NCBI GenBank assembly: GCA_963575745.1
Contig: CAUYUJ010000148.1
Span: 235,501 to 299,500, forward strand
From: Prorocentrum cordatum
Lineage: Eukaryota > Sar > Dinophyceae > Prorocentrales > Prorocentraceae
DNA length: 64,000 bases
Reading direction: 5' to 3'
Shown here: piece after piece, positions 1 to 10,352 of the stretch
How the letters are laid out: each line of letters begins with the position of its first letter
Numbering within the stretch: the stretch's first letter is position 1
Program-made: the position numbers and the translations under genes
The notes under the pieces: model-generated
The model's input: only the letters and a program-made list of their open reading frames with translations
What the model was told of the DNA's origin: nothing
Databases searched by the model: none

Positions 1-330
1 TGCGTATGTATGCATGTATGTGGTTGTGTATTCATGTATGGCGATCATATTGTATGTGTGTGAATATGTGTATGTATGTGTGGATGCGTTTATGTGTATA
101 GGTGTATACTTAGACATATACATATATTCACGTGATGTATAAAACATATGTATAGATCGATGTAAATGTGCATATAAATATATGTATGTATATTTAGCTA
201 CACACATATATATATATATGTATAGATCTAGATGTATCTATATTTATATATACATATATACACAAGTCTGCATATCTCTATAAGTGTGCCTCTCTCTATA
301 TATATGTGCCTATCTATCTATATATATCTA
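1..330. repeat. AT-rich TATG/TATA low-complexity tract
   Basis: Alternating TGTATG, TATA and TACA words with no coding signal. The composition is sharply unlike the GC-rich DNA that starts near 340. Similar AT blocks recur at 32.5 kb, 50.35 kb and 55.44 kb. Confidence 0.8.
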
Positions 331-489
331 TCCGACGACTCCCTCTGGGGGCGCTAGGCTGCGAAGGTGTGTTGGGTCTGATGTTGGCCTTGTCTCTCGA
401 GTCCTTTTCCTGCCTCCTGTTTACTGTCTGCTAGGGGGGCCCCGCCGCGCCACCAAACAGCCAACGGGGCTCCCAGCAGAACCTAGAAC

Positions 490-825
490 GGCCCTCGCCC
501 CACGACGGCCCTACAAGCTCCCAGGACGGCCAAAGGGGCCCCGAAGACGGCCTCAAGACGGCCGAAGAGGGCCCCAAGATGCCAAGAGGCGCCCCAGACG
601 GCCCAAAGAGCCCTAAGACGGTCCCAAGAGAGGCCCAAAGAGGGCGTCCACGAAGCGAAAACTCTACCTTTCCGCCCCGACAGGGCCCAAGAAGGCCCCA
701 AGAAGGCCCCAAGAGGCCGCAAGAGGCCCGCAAGAGGCCCCCAAGAGGCCCCAAGGAGACCCCCGAGAGACCCAAAATATATCCCAAGAGGCTCCAAAAC
801 AGCTTCCAAAAACTCCAACAATGAT
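490..825 (+). repeat. CCAAGAGGCC minisatellite, plus orientation
   Basis: Degenerate short units around GGCCCCAAGAGGCC / GACGGCCCAAGAGGC. It is the same family as the large block at 19.4-22.4 kb. Reading frames on both strands stay open only because the unit lacks stops (Pro/Arg/Lys-rich on plus, Gly/Leu/Trp-rich on minus), so none is called as a gene. Confidence 0.8.
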
Positions 826-2655
826 CCGCTGACGCTGCCGAGAAGCCTGCCACGAGAGGCACCCACTGCGCTATCCACGCAGCCGCACGCACTAGTAATA
901 GGGTGGCCGGCGGCAGAGGGCGAAGGCCTTAATGAGCAAAATAACGCCGCTTCCCTGGAGCTGCCCGCGCAACGGGGAGATCCGGAGAAAGGCCAAAATG
1001 CACACCAACGCCATGGAAATTTAGGGACGCATCGGATCGTCGGAATCCCGGAATCGTGTCGGATCGGGCCCGCCAACATCGATATCGAAACGGATCGAAA
1101 TTGACCATGGAGGAGGGACGGGAAGAGGGAGGGGAGGGGAGGGGAGGAGGGGCAGGGGCCCAGACAAACGGAGGATCGAAAACAACAGAAGTTGCGCTGA
1201 TTCTGCGTGTTCGGCCTCTGGGACTGTCAAAGAACGACTCGAACTGAAAGGATGAAAGGAGTCAGTAATTTGGAGAGGGAACGTGAGGGATGAGGAGGAG
1301 GCTAAGGAGGGTGGAGGTGAACAGCATGGTCCAGGGTAAGGAGTGAGGGGAGGAGGAAGGAGAGGGAGGTGGAAGATGGGAGGGACGAAGAAAGGGAGGG
1401 AGTTATGAGGGTGTTCGGAGAACGCGATTAGGACGCCGAAGATGGATTGGATGAGTACAGGAGGCGGAGGCTGTAGGGAAAGTAAGGACACAACATCCTG
1501 CCCAACTTTCCTACCAATGCGTGCGGTTTCGTGCAGAATACCCGTTATCAGCCACATGGTCCCAGGGAGACATACCAAGCCCAAGAATCCATACATCTTC
1601 TTTTACAGTCGCCGTCAACTGCTTCCCCGAAAGTCCACTGCGCATCTCTCACAAAAGCGTCATGGGATCGAGCGAGGCAGCCCACATGGCTTGACATGTG
1701 AATGGCGCACTTACACACGACGAGCAAAGCACCTCTCTGAGCAAGGCACCTCTGGCCAAACCGGGTGCGCCCCCTTCCCCTCCACCCTCGTCTAGCACAA
1801 ACTCAGGAGAGCACCGTACTGGAATCCATGAACCATCGTTGATCTCGCCAGTCAGCTCACCTGCAAACCAGTTGATACATGGGCAACGCTCCCAACCAAT
1901 GCAGCATCACTCAAGGATCAGACTGTCGAATGTCTTGACGGATTGCGCAAGCTACAAATCAACTTGGATTCGACCCCTGATCTCTCGCGCCCGAACTGAC
2001 CGTCAGTGGCCAAATCCCCCCCCCCCCGACGTTCGCAAGAGGTGCCCAGAACTATCCGCCAACACAGGTGACGGTTCGGCATACGCATGCAAGCGCTGAA
2101 AGCCGTCCACGCGGGGCCCGAGAAGATCGAGGTGGAAGATCGCACCGCGTCGCCGATGCATCGGCGAAACCGGGATGGAGGAAGTAGGCTCCAGGTTGCG
2201 CCGCATCGCCCGTACATCGGCGATGCTGCGCAATCCTTGGACGTCATTTCCGCTGGGTCAATCTGTCGAAGCAGAACATGCAGCATAGAGTTACCCATCA
2301 GTCGGAAGAAGAACTGGAGAAACATGAAGTAGGACGGCGTTGAAAATGCATTGGGTATCCGCCCGCCCCCTAAAGCGGACGGAAAAAGGGCAAGCCACTC
2401 AATCGTTGAAGTATGAAGGCGCTTAAAGTATATAGGAATCTGAGAATCCAGAAATACCTACTCAACAACCGATGGGTACACTTTCAGAGGTCCACGCGGA
2501 TTCCTCTGAACGACGCTGGACTCATCTCGCCCAGGCGCGCGGAGCATGCCAGGGGTATAGCCCCCATCCAGGAACCGCTCCCCGACCTCCGAAAGCTTGC
2601 ATTGATTTCGTGCTCTACGACCTCTCTCCCAGCTGATCTCATACTCCTGAAGTAG
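826..2655. other. No recognised gene; purine-rich patch and a decayed repeat
   Basis: 1105-1420 is GGAGG/GGGA-rich. 2090-2260 has GCCGATGCATCGGCGA words like the cores of the TIR elements at 2656-2881 and 35193-35409, so it is probably a decayed relative. The rest shows no domain or repeat I recognise. Confidence 0.5.
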
Positions 2656-2881
2656 AGACCTCCTAGATGGAATCGGAGTAGATGGTGTCGGAGGTTCTCG
2701 CCGCATCGCAGATAAATCGGCGACGCATCGGAGATGCACCAGCGATGCATCGCCGCCGTGGGCGATGCATCGGCGACATCGACGTGAAAGAGGGCCTCAC
2801 CATCGAGGCGCCTCGGCGATGCACCTGCGATGGGGCGCGATCCTCCGACCCCATCTACTCCGATCCCATCGAAAAGGCCTA
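2656..2881. mobile_element. TIR element family 1, copy 1 (MITE-like)
   Basis: The left arm begins AGACCTCCTAGATGG, continues CGGAGTAGATGGTGTCGGAGG and reaches CCGCATCGC. The right arm, reverse-complemented, gives the same ~50 bases with few changes. The ~130-bp core is built of TGCATCGGCGATGCATCG-like words. It has no coding capacity. A second, cleaner copy lies 32 kb away at 35193-35409. The inverted arms are seen directly; mobility is inferred from the second copy. Confidence 0.75.
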
Positions 2882-3665
2882 GAACTCCTGAGTGCCGTTC
2901 GGGGACAAGACGTGCAGACACTGTGAGGCGGGGTCCTGGCGAACCACCTGGCGGTCCAGTCGACAGTCGGTGGTTCAGAGATGGGGTCCTAAGCACGAGG
3001 TGCCTCAAACAATATAAATCCACCCTCAGTAGGTGAACGCCACACATATCACCTTTCCCTGTATCATCTTTGCGTCGCAGACGAATCTCCACGAGCTGGC
3101 AGCGCACTTTCGCTGGGCGGCGCGGCGCTGCCACTATCGTGAGGGTGCTCAGGTGACCACGCGCTTCACGCCGATCTGCTCAGCCTGTTGCTGCAACAGC
3201 GCGCGCAGCCGTGGCTGCCGTGGCTCAGGGGCGTCGTGGCCCAGTTATCGGATCTATAGGGCTGCCGTGGCCCAGGGGCGTCGTGGCCGAGCAGCTGGGC
3301 GTTGCCTCGTCTGTTGCGGCTGCGCCGACGGGCCCGCCGGCGCGGGCCCCGCCGGCCCCGCCTGAGGCGCGGCGGCGACCTGCGACGTCACTGCTGCGCG
3401 CCCGACGGGGAGGGCCGGCAAGGGGGAGCTCGTCCCGACCGCCCCTCGCGCGCTTCGCGCGGCCCCGTCTCGCCGCGCGCTCGGGAGCGCCCAGCGCGGA
3501 GATCGCCGCCGGGCGCGAACGCGACAGCGCAAGAGGGAACTGGTCACGAGTGCCCCAGGGCAGTCGTCGCTGGGGCGGAGCGGAGCGCGGCCGGCTCTGT
3601 TGGCGAGGCGTCGGGAGATGACCCAGGTCTGCTTCGCGGGGGTCGCTGCCGCGCAGGCGCCGACC
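2882..3665. other. GC-rich non-coding stretch with a short direct repeat
   Basis: GCTGCCGTGGC(T/C)CAGGGG followed by CGTCGTGGCC occurs twice, near 3211 and 3261. Ala/Arg/Pro-rich frames are open on both strands because of base composition. The end may hold decayed upstream sequence of the recombinase remnant that follows. Confidence 0.4.
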
Positions 3666-4490
3666 TCGCCCATCCAGCAGCTGGACCACGCGGCGGCGGC
3701 CTATTTCCACAACCTGTTTTCCAATGGGGAGGTAGTCGACTGGGCATCGGTTTGGCTGGCCGACCTCCTCTTTTGCGCCCCGCGGGTGGCTCGGCGCTCT
3801 CCACAGCTCCCCCGACCCCGCCGTGCGCTGAATGTGCGCGGCAGGCTGGCGCCGTCGAGGCCCGCCTGCCGCTTTCCTGGACGGTGGTGGCTCTGTTGAT
3901 ATGATCTTGTCTCTCGACCTGGTCCAGTCTGCGCGGCTGGCGCTCTTCAACTTCGCGTTCTACGAATGGCGCCCGTCGGAGCGGGTGAGGCTGCGACGTC
4001 GGGATCTGGTAGCTCCGCTGGGGGGTGGCCCGATTCCCCTGCGGAAGCGGAGAATCGTGCTCGACCAGATCCAGGGGGGCGCGCCCAGCCAGACCGCGGT
4101 TTTCGACGAAAGCCTGTTGCGCGAGAACAAGTTCGCCTTGGTCGGCCGCCTCCTCGAGGAAATCAAGGCTCGCGGCCATCCCGGTGGCCAGAGTGTCGGG
4201 GGCTCGCACGGCCAGCGGCGCGCTCGCTTCCAGCAGGCAGCGAGAGCGCTCCCGCCGCCCGCCCTGCAGCCGATCTCGCCGCGCCAGCTGCGCCGCGGAG
4301 GGCGCCAGCCACGATCCTCGGCGGCGGGCGCGGCGACGCGGGCGCGCGGAAGCGCGGCCGCTGGCAATCGGTCGCCCCCTTCCACAGGCACGCGAAGGTT
4401 GGTCGGCTGAACGAGCAGCTGCAGCGCCTCGACGACCGAGTCCAGGAGGCCGCGGCCGACTGCGCCGACCGATCGTCGTCGCTGACCTTC
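3666..4490 (+). pseudogene. Tyrosine-recombinase-like retroelement domain, frame-broken
   Basis: Tyrosine recombinases cut and rejoin DNA through a Tyr nucleophile; DIRS-type retroelements use them for integration. Three plus-strand frames together give the order I know from dinoflagellate element proteins. An N-terminal helical part with QLDHAAAAYFHNLF lies near 3680. YEWRPSERVRLRRRDLV follows at 3961 and holds the presumed first catalytic Arg. SQTAVFDESLL comes next, then RKRGRWQSVAPFHRHAKVGR at about 4345-4405. The usual RRY.K nucleophile position reads RHAK, with a His codon at 4389-4391, so the active Tyr appears lost. At least two frame changes (near 3880-3900 and 4290-4350) separate the blocks. 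A methyltransferase-like block follows directly at 4530. It could also be an unrecognised spliced gene, but the lost Tyr argues for a remnant. Confidence 0.6.
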
Positions 4491-4529
4491 GTGGCATCCC
4501 AGATCTTCACAATCCTACGGAGGTTGGAT

Positions 4530-4965
4530 TTACGTCCGATCATTTTGCCGGGCAGGCCCGTTCATCTGCCGCCTGGACGTCTATTCCCGGTCTCCGACGC
4601 GCCGACGGATCCCCGCATTTGCTGGCATTGTTCGCTTCGGACCGTCTCGCGACCTTCCCAGTCGCACCTTGGCCCGCAATGTTCGCGGCTGGATTCGCCC
4701 CAAAATTCTGAATGCACCGCTGCTTGGAGCGCCGCGCGCCGCTTTCTCGGCAGCAAGCCGGGATGGATAGACGTCTAGACAGTCTCCAGGCGGAGTCCTG
4801 AACCTTCCTGGCCGCGTACTGTCCCAGCCGACGAGGCCAACGAGTTGTCCTCGATCTCAGTGGGCATATTGCGGTTGGCCCGCTCGATGAACATCCCTGT
4901 CGCCATCGAGAATCCCTTTGCCAGATGTCCTTGGCACGTGCCCGCCTGGTCGCAGATTCTTAGCC
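4530..4965 (+). pseudogene. Methyltransferase-like domain of the same retroelement, degraded
   Basis: The frame at 4561-4767 reads RLDVYSRSPTRRRIPAFAG, then VRFGPSRDL, then NVRGWIRPKILNAPLLGAP and RAAFSAASRDG, and stops at TAG. This resembles the LDVxSGSGxxxxxx(D)IRxGxxxDL / GW...WLGxPCxxWS pattern of a DNA-methylase-like domain that follows recombinase domains in dinoflagellate element proteins. The G-rich cofactor loop and the Cys of the PC motif are missing (APRAAF here). After a frame change, 4845-4960 reads LARSMNIPVAIENPFARCPW, matching the V(P/A).(L/I)ENP...LW block of the same family. Adjacency to the recombinase block and equal decay suggest one dead element. Family assignment is from memory of the pattern. 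Confidence 0.5.
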
Positions 4966-5640
4966 GCTCCGATATCGATGCAGCTGTTTCGGCTGCGGCG
5001 TGCACGGGCGCACGTGAACCATATTTGTCCCTGTTCATGCGAGAATGTCGCCCCGCTGGCAAATCGCATGTTCGGGCGCCAAGCGACGAGGCTTTACCGG
5101 CGGGCCGCGCGGCTGTATCCGAGCCCACGCTGACGCTCGCGAGCATTGCTTTGCACTTGTTGAACCGCGTCCACGCAAGCTGCGCCATGGCGTCTGGAGA
5201 GCTTACGCGTCCACGCCGTAAATTAGATTGGGGTGTTTTTCAATGGTGTGAGGGGTGCGCTTGGAGCGTGCGCTCATTCACGTGCTGGGGTCACCCTTGG
5301 GAAAGGCGGTGTTTCGGATGCACCAGTGGAACTTGCCCCTCCCTCCCCCAGCGAGCAGCTTCGCGTGCATGCGCCTTCGTCTCGCCATGACTCTCGGCGA
5401 GATCAGCGCGCAGATTGCGGCGCTGGCGAGTAGAAACCATCTGGCCCGACAAGGGCCAGCGCGAGCATGCGAGCCTCCTTGTTTACTTGCAGCTCGTCTG
5501 TTTCAGCGTGCGAGCGCCGCCTCCTCGAATGCTTCCCGCGGTCTCCAAACGTCTTGCGCCGCCTCTTCCCAGGAGGGGAAATTATGCTAACGGAGTTCCC
5601 CACATAAAGATGTTACGGGGTTCCATTGCTTCTTGTCTGC
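4966..5640. other. No recognised gene
   Basis: 5040-5110 may be the decayed tail of the retroelement protein. 5130-5640 shows nothing I recognise and leads straight into the 77-bp array. Confidence 0.4.
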
Positions 5641-7352
5641 GCTCTGGTGGGGCCTCCCTGGAGGGGTGGGAGGGGCACGAAACCTGATGAATAATATGGT
5701 GTGCGAATACCCTGCCCGCTCTGGTGGGGCCTCCCTGGAGGGGTGGGATGGGAACGAAACCTGATAAATAATATGGTGTACGGATACCCTGCCCGCTCTG
5801 GTGGGGCCTCCCTGGAGGGGTGGGAGGGGCACGACACCTGATACATAACATGGTGTGCGAATACCCTGCCCGCTCTGGTGGGGCCTCCCTGGAGGGGCGG
5901 GAACGGCACGAAACCTAATAATAAAATATGGTGTGCGAATGCCCTGCCCGCTCTGGCGGGGCCTCCCTGGAGTGACGGGAGGGGCACGAAACCTGATAAA
6001 TAATATGGTGTGCGAATGCCCTGCCCGCTCTGGTGGGGCCTCCCTGGAGGGGTGGGAGGGGCATGAAACCTGATAAATCATATGGTGTGCGAATACCCTG
6101 CCCGCTCTGGCGGGGCCTCCCTGGAATGTTGGGAGGGGCGCGAAACCTGATAAATAACATGGTGTGCGGATACCCTGCCCGCTCTGGTGGGGCCTCCCTG
6201 GAGGGGTGGAGGGGCACGAAACCTGATAAATAATATGGTGTGCGAATACCCTGCCCGCTCTGGTGGGGCCTCCCTGGAGGGGTGGGAGGGGCACGAAACC
6301 AGATAAATAACATGGTGTGCGAATACCCTGCTCGCTCAGGCGGGGCCTCCCTGGAGGGGTGGGAGGGGCACGAAACCTGATAAATAACATGGTGTGCGAA
6401 TACCTTGCTTGCTCAGGCTGGGCCTCCCTGGAGGGGTGGGAGAGGCACGAAAACATATAAATAACATGGTGTGCGAATACCCTGCTCGCTCAGGCGGGGC
6501 CTCCCTGGAGGGGTGGGAGGGGCAGAAACCTGATAAATAACATGGTGTGCGAACACCCTTCCCGCTCTGGTGGGGCCTCCCTGGAGGGGTGGGAGGGGCA
6601 CGAAACCTGGTGTGCGAATACCCTGCTCGCTCTGCTGGGTGTGCGAATACCCTGCTCGCTCAGGCGGGGCCTCCCTGGAGGGGTGGGAGGGGCAGGAAAC
6701 CTGATAAATAACATGGTGTGCGAATACCCTGCTCGCTCAGGCGGGGCCTCCCTGGAGAGGTGGGAGGGGCACGAAACCTGATAAATAAATGGTGTGCGAA
6801 TACCCTGAGGCTCACGGATAAATAACATGGTGTGCGAATACCCCCCGCTCAGGAGGGGTGGGAGGGGCACGAAACCTGATAAATAACATGGTGTGCGAAT
6901 ACCCTGCTCGCTCAGGCGGGGCCTCCCTGGAGGGGTGGGAGGGGCACGAAACCTGATAAATAACATGGTGTGCGAATACCCTGCTCGCTCAGGCGGGGCC
7001 TCCCTGGAGGGGTGGGAGGGGCACGAAACCTGATAAATAACATGGTGTGCGAATACCCTGCTCGCTCAGGCGGGGCCTCCCTGGAGGGGTGGGAGGGGCA
7101 CGAAACCTGATAAATAACATGGTGTGCGAATACCCTGCTCGCTCAGGCGGGGCCTCCCTGGAGGGGTGGGAGGGGCACGAAACCTGATAAATAACATGGT
7201 GTGCGAATACCCTGCTCGCTCAGGCGGGGCCTCCCTGGAGGGGTGGGAGGGGCGCGAAACCTGATAAATAACATGGTGTGCGAATACCCTGCTCGCTCAG
7301 GCGGGGCCTCCCTGGAGGGGTGGGAGGGGCACGAAACCTGATAAATAACATG
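5641..7352 (+). repeat. 77-bp tandem array, about 22 units
   Basis: The unit starts GCTCTGGTGGGGCCTCCCTG, continues GAGGGGTGGGAGGGGC and ACGAAACCTGATAAATAA, and ends with ATGGTGTGCGAATACCCTGC. The first three units start at 5641, 5718 and 5795, an exact 77-bp period. Two sub-types exist: early units with CCCGCTCTGGTGG and later ones with CTCGCTCAGGCGG. Units near 6600-6850 are truncated. The inner CCTCC-CTG-GGAGG can fold as a hairpin. Minus-strand frames stay open across the array as an artefact. Confidence 0.95.
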
Positions 7353-7512
7353 GTGTGAGGAAAGGCATGGTATGGTATGGGATGGTGGATGCATGGTATG
7401 GTATGGTAAGGTATGGTATGGAGTGGCATGGTATTGTTATGGTATGATACAGTATGGGATGGCTGAGGAAGTGGGAGGAGGAGGAGGAGGAGGAGGAGGA
7501 GGAGGAGAGGAT
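7353..7512 (+). repeat. GGTAT pentamer run followed by a GGA run
   Basis: Repeated ATGGT/GGTAT words at 7365-7460, then AGGAGGAGG at about 7473-7508. It is contiguous with the 3' end of the 77-bp array. Confidence 0.9.
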
Positions 7513-8440
7513 GTTCTGGGAAAACAAGAACCCCACTCAGGATGTGGGGAAAAACACGCAGACACAATGAATCGTCAACTCCCGGGAGAAGAAAGAAATC
7601 CCAGAAAATACTATAACATATTGAGAATCGCGGGATATGCGTGCATTCATCTGCGCGTCCCTGGGCCCCTTCCTCTACGAGGACAAAATGTCCCTTCCCT
7701 TCGTTTGCTGCGCGCGTTTCTCTGGGCGCCCGGTGGAGCCGGCGCCTTCCGGGCGCGCAGGTTCGCGCGCGCATGTTCTCGCGTCGCCGTGGCCCTCGGC
7801 GAGGCCAGCGGGCACATTGTGGCCCGCTGGCTTCTGGCAGCGTGGCCCGAACAGGATGCGCACGAGCATGTGTGCACACTTGTAAATACAAATTACACCA
7901 GAGAAACCCAAAAACAATGGACGGTTTGAAATAGGGCCGATAAAAAGATCGATCAAAAGATCGACCGGGAACCCGGGAACCCGGAAACCACCGAAGTCGG
8001 ACCGGAACCAATGACCACGAACCCAAGAAACCAGAACCAGGAACCCGGGAACCCAACCGGACACCAAAATCGGCGGGACATGTTCGCCAAATTTGTCATC
8101 AATATCCGTTATGACCCCTTCAGTGCAGGCACTGATCGGGGAATGTACGTATTTGCGCATGCGCGTACGCGTGGGGTTTTGGAGGCGAGGGATCGAGGTG
8201 CAACGTAGATCTCCAGCCGGAAACTGGGCGTCGGTTCCGGGTTCGCGCCGCAGGCGCGGGCGGGGCAGATTTGTTGACCCGATGTTTTTTCTTCTTTTCA
8301 GGGAGTGGGCCCCCTTGAGCACGCCGAGACAGACCAGCTGCATGCGAACAAGGAAGTATACGCATATACAAACATGTTTCACGCACCTACCTATACTTGC
8401 TAGGTGTGCATGTATATGTGTATGTACAGTCAAAACCTAT
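7513..8440. other. No recognised gene
   Basis: 7965-8055 is rich in GAACCCGGGAACC / AACCAGAACC words, a short degenerate repeat. The rest has GC-rich open frames on both strands without a recognisable motif. Confidence 0.4.
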
Positions 8441-8443
8441 ATT

Positions 8444-9330
8444 AAGGACGCGTGGTAAGGACGCAAGGCCCTTGGAAACCGAAGCTGGGATATGTTGGGC
8501 GGCAGGCCGCCGCAACCCCAGGGACGCAAGGGCACCCTAACCCGCCCCCGTCCGTCCTTGCCGAATTGGCGTCGGGGCCCAACGCAAGAACAACGCAAGG
8601 ACGCAGGGGTACCCTCAAAATCCGCGCGTCCCTGTGGGCATGGCGCCACACTTGCTCGGTGCGCGAAAGGGCCCCCTGCCTGCTCCGTGCCCGTAGGGCC
8701 ACGTCCCCAGGGCCACGCCCGCGCGCAAACCGAGCGACGGGCGAGGACGAGGGCGACGCGCCCAAGGATGGCCAGGGGTATCCTCCTTGGCCCGCGCCCT
8801 CAAGGCAACGTTCGTCCGCGAAGGAAGGCAGCGACCGAGGGCAGCGGCGGCGCGCCGAGGGAGCCCTGCTTGGCCAACGCCCTCAGGGCCACGCCCGCCT
8901 TCAAATTGAGCAACGGGCGAGGACGAGGGCGATTCGCCGAAGGACGGCCAAGGGTACACTGCCTGGTCCGCGTCCTCAAGGCCACTCCTGCCCGCGAAGA
9001 AAAGAAGCGAGCGAAGGCAGCGGCGGCGCGCCCAAGGAAGGCCAAGGGAACCCTGCTTGGCCGACGCCCTCAGGGCCACGCCGGCGCGCAAATTGAACGA
9101 CGGGCGAGGACGAGGGCGACGCGCCGAAGGACGGCCCAGGGTACCCTGGGAGCCCGCGTCCCCAGAACTGCCCCGCAGAGGAATGGCCCGCCTCGCAGCC
9201 GAGGGACGGCGCCCGCCCCGAGGGTACACTGAGAGGCAGGCCAGTGAGAACTGGCAAGGACGGGCCGCAGAGGCAGAGGCAGGCGGGGACCCGATGGCAC
9301 ACCAGAGAATGGCGCGCGTCCTTACGATGG
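8444..9330. repeat. ~180-bp GC-rich tandem array with inverted ends
   Basis: GACGGGCGAGGACGAGGGCG recurs near 8740, 8914 and 9098, with the sequence between also shared (AAGGCAGCG, CTCAGGGCCACGCC), so the unit is about 175-185 bp. Frames are open on both strands (up to 246 codons on plus, Arg/Ala-rich), fitting a stop-poor repeat. The block begins with TAAGGACGCG near 8450 and ends with CGCGTCCTTA near 9318, a 10-bp inverted match, so it may be a terminal-repeat element with a tandem core. Confidence 0.6.
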
Positions 9331-9745
9331 ATGTTTGACTGTGTGTAGAAACGAATGCTGCTTTGCAAAAGGTATTGCACTCCGAACAAACATACTATCT
9401 GATAGTGATAATGCACACGTTGGAACGAAGGGAGACGACGCGTATCCAGCGATGGTGACGCCAAGCACGAACATGCACAATCGAGACACGGGAAGAATGC
9501 ACACCGATGTCGAATAAGGAAACATAATCCGAGCTGGCTAGGTTACGCGATTCTGTGCATGAAAAATTAAGGCCAGACTCCCGTGAAGATACAATGTACG
9601 CACGCGAAGACCATCGGAGGCACACAAAGCTCTCATCAGCTCGATGCCCTCCCGTGCCCACCTTTTCCCCATCGGACGCGGTTGACGAAGAACCGGAATC
9701 TCAAGGAAGATCCTTGTCCTGGGGGCAGCCAGCGCTACAAATTCG
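9331..9745. other. No recognised gene
   Basis: Mixed-composition DNA with no domain, array or dispersed repeat that I can recognise. Confidence 0.4.
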
Positions 9746-9900
9746 GGGGCGCGAAAACATGGATTAGCGATCCATGGATTCGGCGCGCGGTCGCTAGATC
9801 CATGGATCGGGGGTCGGGAAAAGTGCCCTCCCCAAAATGCGGCCGGTGCCTCCCAGGCGGCGGAAATCCGCGATTTGGAAACAGGGCCCGTCGCTAATCG
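9746..9900 (+). repeat. Dispersed hairpin-headed repeat (family 4), diverged copy
   Basis: GATCCATGGATTCGGCGCGC and TCGCTAGATCCATGGATCGG match the hairpin head of the copies at 15.24, 37.27, 37.71 and 43.32 kb (GGATCCGTGG..CTGGCGCGTGGGCGCCAGATC..CGGATC). Only the head is convincing here. Confidence 0.4.
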
Positions 9901-10239
9901 CAGACCCCCGACGTCATGACTTTTTCATTACGTCGACCCCTGGAGGTCTCAATCCATTCCCCTGGACCAGTCTTTCATCCTGAGTCGTTTTTTGACGGTC
10001 TCGAGGGCCGTTACAGGCCCCCAGAGGCCGAAACTAGCAAAAAACCTCCCGTCATGATTTGTTCAGTACACAAGGGCGTCTGGGATCCACGCCCCCTTGA
10101 TCCATGTTTGCGATCGCCTGGTAAATACAGCGAGATTCGCCACCGCCCGCCCAATACTATGGCCCTCTCCCTCCCTCCCCTCCCCTTGGGGGCCTTCCGT
10201 TGCCAAAAAACGGCCAGAGACGTGTCCATTCCCTCGATC
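9901..10239. other. No recognised gene
   Basis: Nothing recognisable; it leads into a CTC array. Confidence 0.4.
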
Positions 10240-10352
10240 CTCCTCACTCCTCCTCTTCCTCCTCCTCCCACTCATTCTCTTCCTCCTCCTCCTCCTCCTC
10301 CTCCTCCTCCTCCTCCTCCTCCTCCTACCCCTCCTTCTCCTCCCACACCTCC
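10240..10352 (+). repeat. (CTC)n array
   Basis: Nearly pure CTC/TCC triplets at 10240-10330 with a degenerate edge. It produces spurious poly-Pro, poly-Leu or poly-Ser frames on plus and poly-Arg/Glu/Gly on minus. Confidence 0.95.

Noticed and set aside
5641-7352. CRISPR-like regular spacing
   Set aside because: The 77-bp units are contiguous with no unique spacers, and the genome is eukaryotic.
8492-9232. 246-codon Arg/Ala-rich frame as a basic nuclear protein
   Set aside because: It spans a ~180-bp tandem array and overlapping frames on both strands are equally open, so no frame is favoured.
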